DNA of 64,000 nucleotides from Erysipelothrix sp. HDW6C. Lineage in GTDB: Bacteria; Bacillota_I; Bacilli_A; Erysipelotrichales; Erysipelotrichaceae. A model generated the notes under the pieces. It worked only from the letters and a program-made list of their open reading frames with translations. It searched no databases and had not been told where the DNA came from. Positions 46,540-54,775 of the stretch are shown here, piece by piece. The first letter of the stretch is position 1; each line of letters begins with the position of its first letter. Location: positions 248,001 through 312,000 of the forward strand of contig NZ_CP049861.1 in assembly GCF_011299615.1 (NCBI RefSeq), in the 5' to 3' direction. Both the position numbers and the translations under genes were made by a program.

Positions 46540-47497
46540 TAAAGAGATCGAAAAGTGTACTTACAGGCGTATGATTTTGAATGGCCTCTATCGCCTTCGC
46601 TAACATATAACCAACTGATATTTGTTTGATTTTTTCAACACTACGCGCTGCATCATGAAGGGGAATTGTGTTTGTAGTCAATAATTCTTTAATTTGTGAC
46701 TTCGCAATACGTTCAACAGCGGGTCCTGAAAGAATACCATGCGTACATGCTGCATAGACTTCTTTGGCACCTCGAGCGTAAAGCATATCTATACCACCCA
46801 TTAGTGATCCAGCAGTATCGACCATGTCATCAATAACAATGGCGATTTTTCCATCAACATCACCAATTAAGTTCATTGCTTCTGCAACGTTTGGTTTTGT
46901 ACGACGTTTATCGATAATTGCGATTGTCGAGTTGGGAATTGTATCCGATAATTTACGAGCACGTGTTGCACCACCATGGTCTGGTGAAACAATGACGATT
47001 TCGTCTTTGAAATCTTTAGCACGATAATATTGTCCAATCATGGCAACGGCAGTCAAGTCATCCGTTGGGATGTCGAAGAATCCTTGAATTTGCGGTGCAT
47101 GAAGGTCAATTGTGACCACTCGGTTTGCTCCCGCAGTTGTAAGTAAATTGGCCATCAATTTCGAAGAAATTGGTTGGCGCGCACGTGCTTTTCGATCTTG
47201 GCGTGCATAGCCATAATATGGCATAACAACTGTGATCTCATCTGCAGATGCACGACGACATGCATCCAATGCAATTAAGACTTCCATGTAGCGCTCGCTT
47301 ACTGGAAAACATGTTGATTGAATAATATAAACATGTTTTCCACGCACTGATTCAAGTGGCTCAATCAAAATTTCACCATCGGCGAAGTGACGTACATCAA
47401 TTCGGCCGCGTGGCATGTTTAAATGTCCACAAATTTCGTCTGCTAACTCAACGTTTGACGACAACGCAAATATCACTGTATTTTCTTGACTCATCAT
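46532..47497 (-). CDS. prs: Ribose-phosphate pyrophosphokinase
   Basis: 321 aa. It makes PRPP for nucleotides, His and Trp. Signatures: YYGYARQDRKARARQPI, VTIDLHAPQIQGFF, VSPDHGGATRAR and the PRPP-binding loop IAIVIDDMVDTAGSL. It follows glmU by 3 nt, the same order as in Bacillus (glmU-prs). Confidence 0.96.
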   Translation of the reverse strand: MMSQENTVIFALSSNVELADEICGHLNMPRGRIDVRHFADGEILIEPLESVRGKHVYIIQSTCFPVSERYMEVLIALDACRRASADEITVVMPYYGYARQDRKARARQPISSKLMANLLTTAGANRVVTIDLHAPQIQGFFDIPTDDLTAVAMIGQYYRAKDFKDEIVIVSPDHGGATRARKLSDTIPNSTIAIIDKRRTKPNVAEAMNLIGDVDGKIAIVIDDMVDTAGSLMGGIDMLYARGAKEVYAACTHGILSGPAVERIAKSQIKELLTTNTIPLHDAARSVEKIKQISVGYMLAKAIEAIQNHTPVSTLFDLFND

Positions 47498-47500
47498 AAT

Positions 47501-48865
47501 CTACTGTCCCTCTTTGTTCTTAAACTTCTCTCCATAGCCAGATTTCACCACTTGTCGTGAACGTGCAATTGCTAATGCTCCGTCTTCGACGTCATCAACG
47601 AGTGCTGAACCTGCGGCTACAACCACATTATCCCCTATTTTTACAGGTGCAATCAGTGTGGAATGACTTCCAATGAATGCCCCATCACCGATTTCCGTTC
47701 GGTGTTTATGCTTGCCATCGTAATTTGCGGTGACAACGCTACAACCTATATTAACATCTTTCCCAACATTTGCATCCCCTAGATACGTTAAATGTGCACT
47801 TCTTGATAATTCTCCGAACTTTGTGTTCTTAAATTCAACAAAATTACCAATTCGCACCTTATCTTCAACAATTGTCTTCATGCGCATGTGTGAATTTGGT
47901 CCAATGGTTGTTTCGTTACCAATGGTACTGTCCGTAATGCGGGAGCTGTCGATGGCAGTATTCCTACCAACGGTTGCATTTTCAATCCATGAATTCGGAT
48001 AAACAATGGTTCCTTCGCCAATTGTTGTTTTTCCGTAGATGTGATTGTTTGGGAATATCGTGACATCTTGGCCGATAACCACATCGGGTCCAATGTATGT
48101 CGATTCTGGGTTAATGATCGTGACACCATTTTGCATATGAACTGTATTGATACGATCTTGCAACCACTTGTTGGATGTATTCAATTGGAAACGATCATTA
48201 ACTCCTAAGAATTCTTGATAATCTTCAGCACGCAGTGATTGAATCGAATGACCATTCTTCTTCATAATCTCGACCAGTTTAATGATATTGAGTTCGTATG
48301 TGTTTTCATCGTCTTCAATTTCCGGCAAATATTTAAATAACAATTCGTTATCAACACAATAGACACCAACACTGATTTCATTTATGTTGCGTTCAATATC
48401 TGTGAGGTCACGGTTTCCGACAATACGCTCAATCTGTCCTTGATTATCGCGGATAATCCGACGGTATGAACCCGGGTCTTTGAGTTGTGCAGTCATGACG
48501 GTTAAGTCATGCCCTTCGTGACTTGCAAATATTTCGGTCAGTGTTTCGGGTTGAATTAAGGCACAGTCGCCAAGTAAGATCAACGTTGATCCTTTAACAC
48601 CATGCAACTGTGTAGCACGGGAAACCGCATCTCCCGTTCCTTTTTGTTCATCTTGAACGGCATATTCGACGCTGTCGCCAAGATAGGTTTCAATTTGTTC
48701 GCGTTGGTGACCTGTTACCACAATGATTTTGTCGACATCGACCTTTTTTAAATTATCTACCAAAAGACCGATCATGGGTTTGTGTAAGATATGATGCATC
48801 ACTTTGTTTGTACTTGATTGCATGCGCGTACCTTTACCCGCTGCTAAAACGATTGCATTTTTCAT
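47501..48865 (-). CDS. glmU: Bifunctional N-acetylglucosamine-1-phosphate uridyltransferase/glucosamine-1-phosphate acetyltransferase
   Basis: 454 aa. The N-terminal nucleotidyltransferase starts IVLAAGKGTRM, and the C-terminal half is a left-handed beta helix of hexapeptide repeats (IGPDVVIGQDVTIFPN) ending with GDNVVVAAGSALVDDV. It makes UDP-GlcNAc, the substrate of MurA, also encoded here. ATG 48865 has GAGGAGGA upstream; the frame open further upstream lacks support. An extended -10 (TGATAAAAT) in the 42-bp gap after ispE may be an internal promoter. Confidence 0.96.
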   Translation of the reverse strand: MKNAIVLAAGKGTRMQSSTNKVMHHILHKPMIGLLVDNLKKVDVDKIIVVTGHQREQIETYLGDSVEYAVQDEQKGTGDAVSRATQLHGVKGSTLILLGDCALIQPETLTEIFASHEGHDLTVMTAQLKDPGSYRRIIRDNQGQIERIVGNRDLTDIERNINEISVGVYCVDNELLFKYLPEIEDDENTYELNIIKLVEIMKKNGHSIQSLRAEDYQEFLGVNDRFQLNTSNKWLQDRINTVHMQNGVTIINPESTYIGPDVVIGQDVTIFPNNHIYGKTTIGEGTIVYPNSWIENATVGRNTAIDSSRITDSTIGNETTIGPNSHMRMKTIVEDKVRIGNFVEFKNTKFGELSRSAHLTYLGDANVGKDVNIGCSVVTANYDGKHKHRTEIGDGAFIGSHSTLIAPVKIGDNVVVAAGSALVDDVEDGALAIARSRQVVKSGYGEKFKNKEGQ

Positions 48866-48907
48866 AGTTGATTTCCTCCTCTTTAATTTTATCACATTTC
48901 TGTCTGG

Positions 48908-49741
48908 TTACTTGCCAATCCGGCCATATTTCACAAATGGATAGTCAAAGACAATCTTATTATAGAGTGTCATTGCAGTATCTAAATCCTGGGTTAATCC
49001 ATAAATCGTTGTACCACTTCCACTCATGCAAACCCCATCCAATCCACCTTCACGCAGTGTGCGTACGACTTTGCGCAGGCGACCATTTCGTTTGATAACC
49101 GGCTTTTGAAAATCGTTGTGGGTATTGTCTACAATTTGTTGATAATCATTTTTTTCGATACCCTCAAGACATAATTCCAGGCTTTTCTCTTCTTGGAAGT
49201 CTTTGAACCTACGCAAAAAGGACTTGGTACTTACACCAAAGCCGGGTTTAACTAGCAGGTAATACATATCCGTTTCGAGTTCGATAGGGGTTAATTTATC
49301 CCCAATTCCCTCTACAATCATGGGACGATTGAAAAGACAGAAGGGGGTATCTTCATCAATTTGTGAGGCAACTTCGATAAGCTCTTGATCACTAAGATTT
49401 AAGTGGTACATATCATTAATCATGGTGATCACAGTTGCTGCATCCGCGCTTCCGCCACCAAGACCTGCTTGGGCTGGGATATTTTTAACGATGCGTACTT
49501 TAAAGTTGTCCGTAATGTCGTAACGATCCTTCATAATCATCAACGTCTTATAGACGGTGTTTCGTTTATCGTTGGGTAGGTATGTTTTATCCGTCTCAAT
49601 ATGCATCGTTTCGTGCTTGTCCAAATAAATCATATCAAAAAGATCAATGGGTACGATGATATTCTTAAAATGAAGCATACCATCAATACGCTCCTTCGCA
49701 TGTAAGTATAATGTCAGTTTTGCGAAAGCCTTTCTACGCAT
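48908..49741 (-). CDS. ispE: 4-diphosphocytidyl-2-C-methyl-D-erythritol kinase (IspE)
   Basis: 277 aa. GHMP kinase with the glycine-rich loop PAQAGLGGGSADAAT and a C-terminal CMSGSGTTIYG. The N-terminal AFAKLTLYLHAKERID matches IspE. IspE belongs to the MEP isoprenoid route, yet this organism has mvaS of the mevalonate route, so the gene may be an orphan with another role. The start at 49741 overlaps ksgA by 8 bp (ATGCGTAG); the longer frame to 49813 lies in ksgA. Confidence 0.88.
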   Translation of the reverse strand: MRRKAFAKLTLYLHAKERIDGMLHFKNIIVPIDLFDMIYLDKHETMHIETDKTYLPNDKRNTVYKTLMIMKDRYDITDNFKVRIVKNIPAQAGLGGGSADAATVITMINDMYHLNLSDQELIEVASQIDEDTPFCLFNRPMIVEGIGDKLTPIELETDMYYLLVKPGFGVSTKSFLRRFKDFQEEKSLELCLEGIEKNDYQQIVDNTHNDFQKPVIKRNGRLRKVVRTLREGGLDGVCMSGSGTTIYGLTQDLDTAMTLYNKIVFDYPFVKYGRIGK

Positions 49742-50546
49742 ACAATGCTCCATAAAGACGCACATAGTCATCCAATGTGAGATAGTCAGCGCGAATGCTT
49801 GGATCAAGTCCAAGTGATTCTAAAATTTCAGCGTAGTTTACTTCTTTATCAATTGTTTTGAGATTATTTACAAGTGTCTTACGACGGAATTGAAAGCATT
49901 TTTTTACGAATGTAAAGAATGTTTGTTCATCATAAGGCAAACTGTGTTCGCGGGGAACAAACTTGATGACACTTGATTCTACATTTGGACGGGGATGGAA
50001 GCTTTCTTTAGAAACTTTCATTACAGTCTTGATATCAAAGTAGTATTGCATTTGAATGCTCAGCGCCGAGTATTCCTTGGTTTGAGGATGCGCAGTTAAA
50101 CGATCTGATATCTCTTTTTGAACAAGAATTGTCATTGCAATGATATCCAATTCCATAAGCTTAAAGAGAATTGGGGTTGTTATATAATAAGGTAAATTCG
50201 CACAGATTGTGATGGGTTCTTTGAACGCACTCAAATCAGCCTTCAAAAAATCTTGATAAATGATTTCAACATTATCATAGTCTTCGAGTGTTTCCTTGAG
50301 AATTTCAACCATGTGTGGGTCAATCTCATAAGCAATCACGCGATCATAGCGTTCCGCCAATTGTTGCGTGAGCGCTCCCAATCCAGGACCAATTTCCAAA
50401 ACGGTTCCGCCTTCGCCACTGTAGGTTGCAATGTTACGGACTACAGAAGGATCAATCATAAAGTTTTGACCAAAGTGTTTCTTGGCTCTGCGTTCGTATC
50501 GCTTGAGTATCTCCATACTTACAGAATAATTTGCTATTGTTTTCAT
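49734..50546 (-). CDS. ksgA: 16S rRNA dimethyladenosine transferase
   Basis: 270 aa. It dimethylates two adjacent adenines near the 3' end of 16S rRNA during 30S assembly. SAM-binding motif VLEIGPGLGALTQ, catalytic ICANLPYYITTP, and the family start KKHFGQNFMID are present. ATG 50546 overlaps the rnmV stop (ATGA), so the two are coupled, as in Bacillus. Confidence 0.95.
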   Translation of the reverse strand: MKTIANYSVSMEILKRYERRAKKHFGQNFMIDPSVVRNIATYSGEGGTVLEIGPGLGALTQQLAERYDRVIAYEIDPHMVEILKETLEDYDNVEIIYQDFLKADLSAFKEPITICANLPYYITTPILFKLMELDIIAMTILVQKEISDRLTAHPQTKEYSALSIQMQYYFDIKTVMKVSKESFHPRPNVESSVIKFVPREHSLPYDEQTFFTFVKKCFQFRRKTLVNNLKTIDKEVNYAEILESLGLDPSIRADYLTLDDYVRLYGALYA

Positions 50547-51088
50547 AAGGTACTCTCTTTCAGTGCTGCTTGGCAATCTGCAACAGTTTTATTCATCATA
50601 TTCAAATATTTAAAGGTCGTCTTTGCGTTAGATTTCGGGAACTTAAACGATTCGGATAACCAATCCCTACGCATTTGCGCATTAGACCCACCTGTGAGCC
50701 CCAAATCAACGAATTCGTGCCAAGACAAAGATTCTGTAGCAACATCAAACGTCGCCGCTTCTTGTAACGCTGACACGATATCTTCGCAATCTGCATGTTC
50801 AATTCCAACCTTTTGCTTCTTTTTTGTCTGTAGGACGTGCAATGAAGCATGTTTTGTTGTTCCCACTTCTTCGATAATACGGCGACGAATCATTTCACCG
50901 GGTCCATCGGGATCTGTAAACACAATTAAACCACGTTCCTTATGGAATTGGCGGCATAATGCCAAAAATTCTTGCGACATGTGTGTTCCTGACGAGGTAA
51001 TAATATCGGCATCGATACATTGTAAGAGTTTCTCGCGATCGTGTTTTCCTTCTACCACGATCACCTCTTGAATTTTCTGTTTCTTCAT
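50543..51088 (-). CDS. rnmV: Ribonuclease M5 (5S rRNA maturation)
   Basis: 181 aa. Toprim domain: EVIVVEGKHD with the catalytic Glu, and IVFTDPDGPGE with the DxD metal site. It cuts the 5S rRNA precursor. The ATG at 51088 has no ribosome-binding site; instead an extended -10 (TGATATAAT) ends 6 nt before the A of ATG, so the mRNA is predicted to start at the start codon (leaderless). In-frame GTGs further down would remove the conserved start. Confidence 0.93.
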   Translation of the reverse strand: MKKQKIQEVIVVEGKHDREKLLQCIDADIITSSGTHMSQEFLALCRQFHKERGLIVFTDPDGPGEMIRRRIIEEVGTTKHASLHVLQTKKKQKVGIEHADCEDIVSALQEAATFDVATESLSWHEFVDLGLTGGSNAQMRRDWLSESFKFPKSNAKTTFKYLNMMNKTVADCQAALKESTL

Positions 51089-51094
51089 GCGTTT

Positions 51095-51103
51095 ATTATA
51101 TCA
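51095..51103 (-). promoter_or_regulatory. rnmV extended -10, predicted leaderless start
   Basis: Minus strand TGATATAAT with the hexamer at 51100-51095, then AAACGC, then ATG at 51088. The usual 6-nt discriminator puts +1 at or within 1 nt of the A of ATG. The -35 is weak. Confidence 0.5.
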
Positions 51104-51116
51104 TGTTTAAAATATG

Positions 51117-51143
51117 AAAAAAACTGGGGCTATCCCCAGTTTA
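51117..51143 (-). terminator. Intrinsic terminator after the G5/3D lipoprotein gene
   Basis: Minus strand AAACTGGGG-ATAG-CCCCAGTTT with a T tail; it abuts the stop codon. Confidence 0.92.
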
Positions 51144-51977
51144 GACACCACAGTTCCAAAGTCCATCGCTTTGGTAACGTGAATTTAGACTGATAATTTC
51201 TACACTCGCATCTTGAGCATGACCTTGTGACATGGATAATGCAGACTCTGAACCTGCATAAAGATCAATCTTTGATCCTTGAATTGCGCCACCACGATCA
51301 AGAACAATCGCTCTAAATGGAACACCGGGTTGAATCCCAGCACCGCTCACTGTATGGTTGCTTACTTCCACAACTGTACATAGAGGGAGGGCTGAAGATG
51401 TCGCAATGACATAATAACCTTCATAGGTCATCCCTGGTAACCATGTACCATCTTTTTGTCGAACTGAGTCCAATCCGACACCAACACCGGATGCAGTACC
51501 ACCACGTCCATCGGCACCCATGTTACAGCCGACGCAGTCAACGCCATAGCGTGTAATACGACTTGCTTCATAGTATGCTCCTGGTTGAGCTACCTGACCG
51601 CCTTCATAGACAGTTGGTGTTGAGTCATAGACTTCAGTTGAATTCGGTATTTCGACACGTGATAGTAATTCGTCTTTTTTGTTATATGTTAATTTATACT
51701 TTGTTTCTTTGTAACCACGTTCTCCATCTTGAGTTTTGGCAAAAATCCAGCTTGCACCACCGTCTACGACGTACGATGCTTCTCGTTCTTCAACACCAAG
51801 CTCCTCAAGCGGTTCTTGTACTGTTTCAATTTCGAACCGATACGGTTCCTCTGTTTGACTCGTTAAATCATTTAATTTTGGGTAAGTTATTTCAGGTGTG
51901 GCATCCGCATTTACGGCACAACCACTCATAATTGCTACCATGACTAGCATAACTATAGTCATTATGGATTTCTTCAT
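51141..51977 (-). CDS. G5/3D-domain lipoprotein (YabE-like, cell-wall)
   Basis: 278 aa. Lipoprotein signal peptide with lipobox MSGC. A G5-like beta region (residues about 50-130: VVDGGASWIFAKTQDGERGY) is followed by a 3D domain (FRAIVLDRGGAIQGSKIDLY) whose Asp residues are typical of lytic, MltA-like cell-wall enzymes and YabE/Rpf-type proteins. Position just upstream of rnmV-ksgA matches Bacillus yabE-rnmV-ksgA. Start 51977 has AAAGGAG; the longer frame to 52037 was rejected. A strong promoter lies upstream, and a terminator separates it from rnmV. Confidence 0.85.
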   Translation of the reverse strand: MKKSIMTIVMLVMVAIMSGCAVNADATPEITYPKLNDLTSQTEEPYRFEIETVQEPLEELGVEEREASYVVDGGASWIFAKTQDGERGYKETKYKLTYNKKDELLSRVEIPNSTEVYDSTPTVYEGGQVAQPGAYYEASRITRYGVDCVGCNMGADGRGGTASGVGVGLDSVRQKDGTWLPGMTYEGYYVIATSSALPLCTVVEVSNHTVSGAGIQPGVPFRAIVLDRGGAIQGSKIDLYAGSESALSMSQGHAQDASVEIISLNSRYQSDGLWNCGV

Positions 51978-52008
51978 TACGTTGTCTCCTTTCAAAAAAG
52001 ACCACGAA

Positions 52009-52037
52009 AATATAGCATAACGACTAAATACGGTCAA
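52009..52037 (-). promoter_or_regulatory. Promoter of the G5/3D lipoprotein gene
   Basis: Minus strand: TTGACC, 17-bp spacer, TATATT with an extended TGC. Confidence 0.72.
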
Positions 52038-52270
52038 ATTTAGAGGCAGTTTTTCGATTTTTCGTATTTTTGAACACTCTTGATACCCTAAGGCGAGTAC
52101 CTCTCATCATCATCAAAAAGATTGTGTGAAATTGTGTGATTAGAGAGCTTTTCAGACTTTCCAGACTGTTTATATCCTTGGTTTTTTTCCTCTAAAACTT
52201 CATTATAAGGCTTAAGTAAGCCACTTATGAAAACACATACATAATAGAAATAACACACAACACTCACGAT

Positions 52271-52300
52271 AAAAAAGACCGTACTTTCGTACAGTCTTTT
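52271..52300 (-). terminator. Intrinsic terminator after queT
   Basis: Minus strand AAAAGACTGTAC-GAAA-GTACGGTCTTTT (one mismatch-type G-U pair), then TTA; it directly follows the stop codon. Confidence 0.88.
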
Positions 52301-52771
52301 CTAACCAAAATAATTCTGGATTGTTGCATTGTTTTTTAACTTGTCTTTCAAGATCATTCCAGGAATAAATACCGCCGCAATTTCACCCGCGAATACGTAG
52401 AAGGCGTTGAAGAAAAAGGGTAAATCTTGAAAAATGAACGTTAATTCAGCCCCAACGATCAGACCGTTGATAATAGCGGGCCACAGTAGTTTTAAAACAT
52501 CATTTTTTGTTACGACCATTGCGTAACATGTGATTGCTGTCGCAAGTGTTCCAAACACAACATCTGCCATCCCTAAGGGACTGAAGAGATTGGTAATAAA
52601 ACAACCCAGAATGATTCCGACCATGTGTTTCTTGTTCACCAAGAGTAATAAGAGGGTACATTCTGCCAAGCGGACTTGGATTGGTCCAAAGCTCAATGGC
52701 TGTAGTGCAAGCGATACAGCCACATAAACAGCCGCAAGCAATGCCTGTATTGTTAAGTCTTTTGTTTTCAT
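52301..52771 (-). CDS. queT: QueT-type ECF transporter S component (queuosine precursor uptake)
   Basis: 156 aa, five to six hydrophobic segments. The LALQPLSFGPIQVRLAECT signature of the QueT family is clear. It binds a queuosine precursor and works with a shared energising ECF module encoded elsewhere. Many queT genes have a preQ1 riboswitch; I saw none here. GGAG precedes the ATG. Its promoter lies within the end of the preceding gene. Confidence 0.88.
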   Translation of the reverse strand: MKTKDLTIQALLAAVYVAVSLALQPLSFGPIQVRLAECTLLLLLVNKKHMVGIILGCFITNLFSPLGMADVVFGTLATAITCYAMVVTKNDVLKLLWPAIINGLIVGAELTFIFQDLPFFFNAFYVFAGEIAAVFIPGMILKDKLKNNATIQNYFG

Positions 52772-52791
52772 TGTTATTTCTCCACGTACTT

Positions 52792-52820
52792 ATAGTACAC
52801 GTTGCACGCTTCTAGAGCAA
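52792..52820 (-). promoter_or_regulatory. queT promoter
   Basis: Minus strand: TTGCTC, 17-bp spacer, TACTAT. The -35 lies in the last codons of the upstream membrane-protein gene. Confidence 0.5.
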
Positions 52821-53732
52821 GCGTGTGTTACGACGACGTACGCGTTTGTTGGATGTTGGTGTAAAGTTGAGAAGATTGTTGACCAATCCCCAACTTGACC
52901 ATAATGATAAACCAATACCAATGGCAACGTTCAAGAGAAACTCTCGCAAAATCCCACCGTCTCCGACAATAAATTTCCAAGTGATTTGATACGCTTCAAT
53001 CAATGTAATTCTACCCATGTTCATTATACTCAATGCGATGCTGGTAAATTCAGCGAAGAAAATCATGAAGAGTGCGAGTCCAAGAAGAATGTAGACATCT
53101 TTCTTGTAAATTTGTCCACCCATTTTTTGAAACCCTTTGATTGCGAAACTTAGGATAAAGTAACCCGCAATTCCGGAAATGAATCCAATACGGCCAATAA
53201 GTATCCATAATGCGACACCTAACAACATCCCACCGATTGCAACAATATAAGGAATCAATGGTGAATCTGATTTCTTTTTATATTGTTCTGACATTGATTC
53301 GGTCGTTTCTTCAAAACCCGCACCATCAAGGATTACCATCTTGGTGCCAATTCTAAAGATTCCAATGTCACCTGTCTTCCCATCATCAGAGCTGATGTTC
53401 TGACTGCGATTGCGTACAATCACCGCAGTAACTGCATCCACAATATCTGTAAAATCTTTAGCCTCATCAATATTGACCAGGTTGAGTTCTACATTCAAGG
53501 TATAACCATCCATATAGACGCCACCCAATGGAATTGCGTCATATTTCTCTCGAAGTGCTTCAATTTTTTCGACCAACTCAGCACCACGTTCCACCGAAAA
53601 TGTGAGACAAATCATATTTTTACGATCCAGACCCGAAGCAACAAATAGGATATCATTCTCGCGGCCGTAAATACCCTCAATATCTGAAAGGTAGTTGTAT
53701 CCATTCTTAAGCTCTTTGATGTGATTGATCAT
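52812..53732 (-). CDS. Membrane protein of unknown family, paralogue 3 of a tandem set
   Basis: 306 aa. About 155 soluble N-terminal residues, then four membrane segments (about 160-180, 184-202, 212-235, 268-290) and a basic tail (NKRVRRRNTRLL). It shares with its two neighbours the motif G-[FY]-[EQ]-[KR]-[FM]-G-G (here GFQKMGG) between segments 2 and 3, and the GxxxGVALW helix. Soluble part likely cytoplasmic. GGAGGA before ATG; 20 nt after paralogue 2. No family recognised. Confidence 0.78.
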   Translation of the reverse strand: MINHIKELKNGYNYLSDIEGIYGRENDILFVASGLDRKNMICLTFSVERGAELVEKIEALREKYDAIPLGGVYMDGYTLNVELNLVNIDEAKDFTDIVDAVTAVIVRNRSQNISSDDGKTGDIGIFRIGTKMVILDGAGFEETTESMSEQYKKKSDSPLIPYIVAIGGMLLGVALWILIGRIGFISGIAGYFILSFAIKGFQKMGGQIYKKDVYILLGLALFMIFFAEFTSIALSIMNMGRITLIEAYQITWKFIVGDGGILREFLLNVAIGIGLSLWSSWGLVNNLLNFTPTSNKRVRRRNTRLL

Positions 53733-53752
53733 AATATCTCCTCCGTTAATAA

Positions 53753-54673
53753 TTATTCAAACGTTGCGTCTTGACGAAATACTTGGTATGCCAAGAAATC
53801 ACGCTTTGTTTCTTGGAATGATTGTCGTGCCACTCCAAATCCTGCTAATACTGTAAATAATAACCCAAAACCAATATTCTTGTATACCTCAACTGCAATT
53901 TCTGAATCACTCATTGCGAATGGGAATAATTCAGTCAATGATTCCCAGAATGTGATTGAGTATCCTAATTCGTTGAAAACATTACCCAATGCGATTGTTG
54001 TCGAAACAACTTCAGCAATAATAACACCAGCAATTGATAGCAAGAAGATCATAATAACTGCAGTTCGTGTCAAACGACCTCCAAACTTCTCATAACCTTT
54101 GTAACCAAGGAAAACCATTAGAAGACCAATAAGTCCGACAATATAGTTGAAGTTAACGCTAATGACGACCCATGCAATTACCCCAATGGCGATCCCACCG
54201 ATTGCACCCAAGTAACCTAAAATAGGATTTCCTTTGTTGTTGTAGAAGCTTTCTTCTTTTTGCGATTGCTCACTGAATTCTGAACTTGACATGATTTCAA
54301 CATTATCATTGATTCGATAAACATCCAAATCGTGCTCTTGTCCCGATATTGCCGAGACCTGAACTGCACCTTTTTCGTTTAAAAATTCCGTAATACTATC
54401 AATAATCACTGGGAATTCAAGATCCATATCGATTTCTTTCAAGTGAATTGGAATCAAAATTGATGTTTTCGGTGCCGTATAGCGACGACCAATTCCTTTG
54501 TGTTCTTTGTAGAGATCTTTTAAGAAATCTTTGAGCCCCCACGATACATTGTCCTTAATATTAATTTGCAACGTACTCGTGTTTTGTTGAGGGTTTGGTT
54601 TAATAATAAAGTAGTACCCATTTGATATTCCTGCAATGACATTAATGTCACGCATGTATTCTAATTTTTCCAT
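53753..54673 (-). CDS. Membrane protein of unknown family, paralogue 2 of a tandem set
   Basis: 306 aa with the same layout as its neighbours: soluble N-terminus (MEKLEYMRDINVIAGISNGY), a D-x-Y-R-I segment at about residue 118, then four membrane segments with GYEKFGGRLTR between the second and third. Sequence is clearly related to paralogue 1 from end to end. Own AAGGAG and a possible promoter (TATAAT at 54703-54698) preceded by a dyad. Function unknown. Confidence 0.78.
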   Translation of the reverse strand: MEKLEYMRDINVIAGISNGYYFIIKPNPQQNTSTLQINIKDNVSWGLKDFLKDLYKEHKGIGRRYTAPKTSILIPIHLKEIDMDLEFPVIIDSITEFLNEKGAVQVSAISGQEHDLDVYRINDNVEIMSSSEFSEQSQKEESFYNNKGNPILGYLGAIGGIAIGVIAWVVISVNFNYIVGLIGLLMVFLGYKGYEKFGGRLTRTAVIMIFLLSIAGVIIAEVVSTTIALGNVFNELGYSITFWESLTELFPFAMSDSEIAVEVYKNIGFGLLFTVLAGFGVARQSFQETKRDFLAYQVFRQDATFE

Positions 54674-54705
54674 ATTTTCTCCTTAAATAGCAAAATAATT
54701 ATACG

Positions 54706-54725
54706 CATATTTTTATCAAAATATG
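54706..54725. promoter_or_regulatory. Inverted repeat next to the promoter of paralogue 2
   Basis: CATATTTT and AAAATATG, 4-nt spacer, perfect 8-bp dyad lying where the -35 would be, 2 bp from a TATAAT. Possible operator. Confidence 0.35.
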
Positions 54726-54775
54726 GCGAAATGTCACTAAAGTCTCTTCATATGTACTCGAGAGCCTACTTTTAT

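Larger units (their letters stand above)
51978..52300. other. Intergenic region upstream of the G5/3D lipoprotein gene
   Basis: About 323 bp. It holds the promoter at 52009-52037, the queT terminator at 52271-52300 and a hairpin ATAAG-GCTTA-AG-TAAGC-CA-CTTAT at 52205-52228 that overlaps a possible minus-strand promoter (TTCATA, 18 bp, TATAAT). A transcript from there would give a leader of about 220 nt. I found no recognised riboswitch (no ydaO/c-di-AMP motif) and no ORF. Confidence 0.5.

Noticed and set aside
50253-51071. 272-codon open frame on the plus strand
   Set aside because: It lies antisense to ksgA and rnmV, both with full family motifs; no ribosome-binding site and no domain-like sequence (Cys/Ser/Phe-rich shadow composition).
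51978-52300. ydaO (c-di-AMP) riboswitch before the cell-wall lipoprotein
   Set aside because: Such genes often have one, but none of the conserved blocks is present on either strand.
52772-52811. preQ1 riboswitch before queT
   Set aside because: The 40-nt space lacks the preQ1 aptamer pattern; only a promoter and ribosome-binding site are visible.
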